NCBI RefSeq assembly: GCF_004802635.2
Contig: NZ_CP046052.1
Location: forward strand, 186,001-250,000
Source of the DNA: Methylocystis heyeri
GTDB lineage: Bacteria > Pseudomonadota > Alphaproteobacteria > Rhizobiales > Beijerinckiaceae
Reading direction: 5' to 3'
DNA length: 64,000 nucleotides
Shown here: positions 60,959 through 64,000 of the stretch, piece after piece
Layout: the number at the start of each line of letters is the position of its first letter
How positions within the stretch are numbered: the stretch's first letter is position 1
Translations under genes and position numbers: made by a program
The notes under the pieces: generated by a model
Seen by the model: the letters and a program-made list of their open reading frames with translations, nothing else
The model's database searches: none
Told to the model about the DNA's origin: nothing

Positions 60959-63502
60959 TCAGTAGAGTTTCACACGCAGAGTCGCGCCGATCCACCGGAA
61001 CGCGCTGTCGCCGAAGGTGACTGTCTGCGCGGCGGTGTTGCCGCTGACCTGCCCGATCGTCTGATTGGTGACATATCGGGTGTCGAACAGATTCTTGGCC
61101 CAGACTGTGACGCTGTATTTCTCGTCGTCGGTTTTTAGGCCCAGCCCGAAGTTGAAGATCGCATAGGATGGCTGGAATACCGGATAGATCGAAAGAGGTT
61201 CGGAAAGCTGAGTCTTATAGCGCCAGGCCATATTGCCATAGGTGAAGGCCGTCACCGGAACGTCAGCCCAGGCGCCTAGATTGCCGAAGGCTCTGCCGAG
61301 CGGCTGCTCGTAATTGGCCCCGACGTTGAGAGAATAGGGAGCGACGGGGTTGTTTCCCGAGAGGCCGGCAGTGATTCTCTGGCCCGAGAGATCAACGGAA
61401 AGCGGCGAAGAGACGCCGTTTACATTGGCGGAAGTTGGCCAGGTCCAATCGGGCGGGGGGGCCGCATTCTTGAAGTTGACGTAGCGGGCGTCGGTGAGAG
61501 CGCCGGAGAAGGTGATCCACAGCCGTTCGATCGGGCTCCAGCGACCGTCGAACTCGAATCCTTTCAGCCGCACATGACCGATATTGCCGAGATAGGTCTT
61601 GCGGAGAGGAACGCCCGTCACGTCCACGATGGACGTGTTGACCAGAATGGATTGGAAGTCGTAGATGTCGTTCCAGTAGAAATTGCCGTTGAGTATGAGC
61701 TTGTTGTCGAGCCAGTTGGTCTTGACGCCGAACTCGTAATCCCAGGAGGTTTCCGGCTTGGTGATGAGCGGCTGGAAGCCCTTGAAGTTTCCCTTGGTGT
61801 CGAACAGCGGCAGGTCGTTGGTGTTGATCGCGCCGGATTTCTCGCCGCGCGCGGCCGATCCGTAAACCAGGATATTCTCGTTGTATTTGTAGGACGGATT
61901 GATCAGGCCGGAAAGCGAGTTATGCGTGACTTTCTGGCCGCCGGTATCAAAGAAGGTGGCGCCATAGGCCGCTTGCGTAGCGGCGTAGGAACCCGGCAGC
62001 AACGCGCCGCTCACCCAGCCGAAATCGGAGCCCTCTCTGATCTCGAAAGTGTCGCGCAGACCTCCCGTGAGCGCCCACTGATCGTCATAGTGATAGGTCG
62101 CCTGGCCGAACTCCGCTAGGCTGAAAGTGCGGGCCTTGCCGTCGCTGTGCTGCTGCGTCCCGTCGAGAAGCAGCGGGTTGGCCTTGAAGTTGTTCAGATA
62201 CCACTGAGCGCCCTGATAGCCGTAGTCGGTATGGTCGTAGGAGGTGATGTTCTCGTAGAGAGAATATATGCCGGTCTGCCAGTCGATCTTCTGATCTTTG
62301 GGCGAAGCGAACCGCACCTCCTGCGAATACTGATCGACCTGGACGTCGAAGGCGTTGCTGCTGATCTGGGTGAGGTCGTTGCCCAGAGAGTTGTTGGGGT
62401 GCAGGATGAACTCACGCCACGCCGAGACCGAGGTCAGCGTGTTGTCGCCGATCTGGACATTGGCCTCGTTGGAGACGCCGGTGGTGCGCTGGTCGAGATT
62501 GCCGAGCCGAGTCAATGCCGGAGAATAGGGGCTGTTGACGAAATAGGGCCAGCGCAATCTGTTCCAGAGATTCTGGGCGTAAGTGGTGTTTAGCCTTCCA
62601 TTGGCATAGACCGGAAAAGAGTCGCCGATCACGCCGCTGTAGTTGTTGTATTCGTCCGAGCGCAGGCGATCGAAGATCAGGCGATCGGTAAAGTTGTCGC
62701 CCGTATACAGCAGCTGTCCACGCGCGCCCCAACGATTGTTGTTGAGCAGGCCCGCGCCCGTCACGGCGTCATTCAGCACGCCGTCGCTCTTGTCGAGATA
62801 GAATGTCACGCGATAGGCGAGCTTGTCGTCGAGGATCGGACCCGTGGCGTTGAGCTTCTCGATGATTCGGCTGCGGCTGGCGAAAGAAGTTTCGAAAGTC
62901 GCGGCCGGCGTGAAGGACGGCAGCTGCGTATGAATGACCACGGCGCCGACGGTGGTGTTCTTGCCGAGCAATGTGCCCTGCGGGCCGCGCGCGACCTCGA
63001 AAGATTGCAGATCGACGAAGTCCGCCCACTGGAAGCCGACGTGGGTATAGAACACATTATCGACGATGAGGCCGACGGCGGATTCCGAGCCGTCCGCACC
63101 GCCGGATATGCCGGAAATGCCCCGGATCGACATCGCCGTGGTGCGCGGATTGGTGATCGAGGGCACAAAATTCGGAACCTTCTGTCCGAACTCCTGCATG
63201 CGCTCGATTTGCTCGCGTTCCGCGGTCTTGGCGCCGACGACGCTCACGGGGAGGGGGACGTCCTGAGCCTTCTCCTCGCGCAATCTCGAAGTGACTTTGA
63301 CTTCTTCGACCTCGGCGCTCGCGGGAGCGGAAGCGCCTGTGCTCTGTTGTGTAGCGGCGGGCGGATTGTTCTGAGCGGGCGCAGATTGGGCGAAAGCCTC
63401 CTCGAAAGGGGCGCCTAGCGCAACGCTTCCAACCAGAGCGAAAGGCGCCAGCCTTGCGCCCGTCAAAAGCCGGGCTCGCAGCGCTGCCGTAGACCGAAGC
63501 AT
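60959..63502 (-). CDS. TonB-dependent outer-membrane receptor
   Basis: An 847-residue TonB-dependent receptor. The signal peptide ends near residue 39, followed by a low-complexity Ala/Pro/Gln/Thr linker and a TonB-box-like EVEEVKVTSRLREE. The plug domain (about 80-200) has SIRGISG and FEVARGPQGTLLGKNTTVGAV. A 22-strand barrel follows, with the expected last strand FRWIGATLRVKLY. The plug style is that of IroN/FyuA- and Pfam-type receptors for siderophores, cobalamin or other substrates. AGGAG lies 8 nt before the ATG. The substrate is unknown. Confidence 0.94.
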   Translation of the reverse strand: MLRSTAALRARLLTGARLAPFALVGSVALGAPFEEAFAQSAPAQNNPPAATQQSTGASAPASAEVEEVKVTSRLREEKAQDVPLPVSVVGAKTAEREQIERMQEFGQKVPNFVPSITNPRTTAMSIRGISGISGGADGSESAVGLIVDNVFYTHVGFQWADFVDLQSFEVARGPQGTLLGKNTTVGAVVIHTQLPSFTPAATFETSFASRSRIIEKLNATGPILDDKLAYRVTFYLDKSDGVLNDAVTGAGLLNNNRWGARGQLLYTGDNFTDRLIFDRLRSDEYNNYSGVIGDSFPVYANGRLNTTYAQNLWNRLRWPYFVNSPYSPALTRLGNLDQRTTGVSNEANVQIGDNTLTSVSAWREFILHPNNSLGNDLTQISSNAFDVQVDQYSQEVRFASPKDQKIDWQTGIYSLYENITSYDHTDYGYQGAQWYLNNFKANPLLLDGTQQHSDGKARTFSLAEFGQATYHYDDQWALTGGLRDTFEIREGSDFGWVSGALLPGSYAATQAAYGATFFDTGGQKVTHNSLSGLINPSYKYNENILVYGSAARGEKSGAINTNDLPLFDTKGNFKGFQPLITKPETSWDYEFGVKTNWLDNKLILNGNFYWNDIYDFQSILVNTSIVDVTGVPLRKTYLGNIGHVRLKGFEFDGRWSPIERLWITFSGALTDARYVNFKNAAPPPDWTWPTSANVNGVSSPLSVDLSGQRITAGLSGNNPVAPYSLNVGANYEQPLGRAFGNLGAWADVPVTAFTYGNMAWRYKTQLSEPLSIYPVFQPSYAIFNFGLGLKTDDEKYSVTVWAKNLFDTRYVTNQTIGQVSGNTAAQTVTFGDSAFRWIGATLRVKLY

Positions 63503-63737
63503 ACCTTAACTCCTGTTTATTAGTATTTCTACCAACTAAGTAGATATTAATGCGGGCGTCAAGCGCCGTTATGGGAATCCAGTTCAAAAATCCGCAGGTG
63601 TGCTCTTTGTGCACAGCGCCGGATTCCGTGCCGATTTAGGCTGGGTCGGAAGGGCTTTTTCCTGGTGGGACAGATGTCGCGAAGCCGCGGGCTGCTTCAA
63701 TAAATCTATATATATGATCGGAAGAATGACGCAAAAA
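63503..63737 (-). promoter_or_regulatory. Upstream region of the TonB receptor operon
   Basis: About 230 nt of non-coding DNA before the receptor. Near 63519-63550 is an AT-rich stretch with TTAGT-N10-ACTAA (63519-63538) and an overlapping TCTA-N9-TAGA. This is a plausible iron- or metal-responsive operator. It does not match a Fur, Irr or RirA consensus well enough to name. A second AT-run (ATAAATCTATATATATGATC) lies at about 63701-63720. Confidence 0.4.
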
Positions 63738-63768
63738 GCGCGCTCGAGCCATGACGGCCAGAGCGCGC
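63733..63768 (-). terminator. Intrinsic terminator on the minus strand
   Basis: Perfect 8-bp stem GCGCGCTC (63738-63745) / GAGCGCGC (63761-63768). On the minus strand it is followed at once by TTTTT (the A-run at 63733-63737). It lies about 60 nt beyond the stop of the 63830-63991 gene and separates it from the receptor operon. Confidence 0.75.
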
Positions 63769-63829
63769 CGAAAAGGTTGCGAGCGAAGAAATTTCACCCG
63801 TTAATCATAACTGAAGAAGGCACGACGCC

Positions 63830-63991
63830 TTACAGATTGGCGACGTCCAAATCAGGCGTCGGGGCGAACTGAAGAAGCAGAGCGAAAAGCGCCGATACGG
63901 CGAGGAAAATTCCGATGGCGCGTAGGCCTCGCGAGCTTCTGATCGCTTCTTGCGGCGCAACGAGGCGGGCTGATTTACGACCCGTCACCAT
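63830..63991 (-). CDS. Small single-helix membrane protein (possibly 5'-partial)
   Basis: A 53-codon frame reading MVTGRKSARLVAPQEAIRSS, then a single membrane helix (AIGIFLAVSALFALLLQFA) and a short periplasmic tail ending in TPDLDVANL. The positive N-terminus and one helix are typical of small inner-membrane proteins. A clear minus-strand intrinsic terminator follows it. The frame stays open toward the window end and no ribosome binding site is visible, so the real start may lie outside. Family not recognised. Confidence 0.45.
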   Translation of the reverse strand: MVTGRKSARLVAPQEAIRSSRGLRAIGIFLAVSALFALLLQFAPTPDLDVANL

Positions 63992-64000
63992 AGCGGCGAT

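Overview
The window is GC-rich DNA (locally AT-rich between some genes) from a Gram-negative bacterium with an outer membrane. Gene content, alphaproteobacterial-type intergenic repeats and the hup/hyp gene repertoire point to an alphaproteobacterium, most likely of the Hyphomicrobiales. A MoxY-like sensor kinase hints at a methylotroph-type organism, but no methane or methanol oxidation gene is present, so that part is inference. No rRNA, tRNA, CRISPR array, integrase or insertion sequence was recognised.

Layout. (1) 157-4334: an OmpR-type two-component system, a small Cys/His-rich secreted protein and a leucine-rich-repeat protein kinase. (2) 4443-11498, minus strand: a TonB-dependent receptor fused to an Omp25-type porin, then an iron/siderophore/cobalamin-type ABC importer and a luciferase-like monooxygenase. 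(3) 11762-16813: VOC protein, SDR oxidoreductase with a SoxR-type promoter, SoxR, a ThDP-dependent keto-acid decarboxylase and small proteins. (4) 17211-36643: a complete uptake [NiFe]-hydrogenase locus. A sigma54-type promoter at 17211 precedes 15 genes (hupGHIJK-hypABFCDE-hupR-hupT-hupU-hupV) in which no gap exceeds 6 nt. A second sigma54-type promoter at 31731 precedes hupSLCD, and hupF follows a repeat element. (5) 36844-44092: a frameshifted CheB, a giant CheB-CheR-PAS-GAF-histidine kinase, a secreted protein, a transglutaminase-like protein and a diguanylate cyclase. (6) 44207-49547: an AaeAB-type efflux system under a divergent TetR regulator, and an ion-transporter-family permease. (7) 49675-52643: an EutB-EutC fusion and a glutathione transferase. 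(8) 52886-58421: a four-helix membrane protein, a MoxYX-like two-component system, a haem-motif beta-propeller protein and an Rrf2 regulator. (9) 58816-63502, minus strand: TonB-dependent receptor, TonB, ExbB and ExbD. A small membrane protein with its own terminator closes the window.

How the parts work together. The hup/hyp block encodes a full hydrogen-sensing and oxidation module. HupUV sense H2 and signal through kinase HupT to the sigma54 activator HupR, which would act at the two -24/-12 promoters. HypA-F build the Ni-Fe(CN)2CO centre, HupD/F/G/H/I/J/K assist assembly, and HupSL pass electrons to cytochrome b HupC. The gene order is a permutation of the usual hupSLCDFGHIJK-hyp order. 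The two TonB-dependent receptor regions are probable metal or metal-chelate uptake systems. The least usual items are the receptor-porin fusion, the 117-bp dispersed element with terminal inverted repeats and a base-pair-compensated hairpin, the EutBC fusion, and two promoter/operator arrangements (SoxR and TetR) readable at base level.
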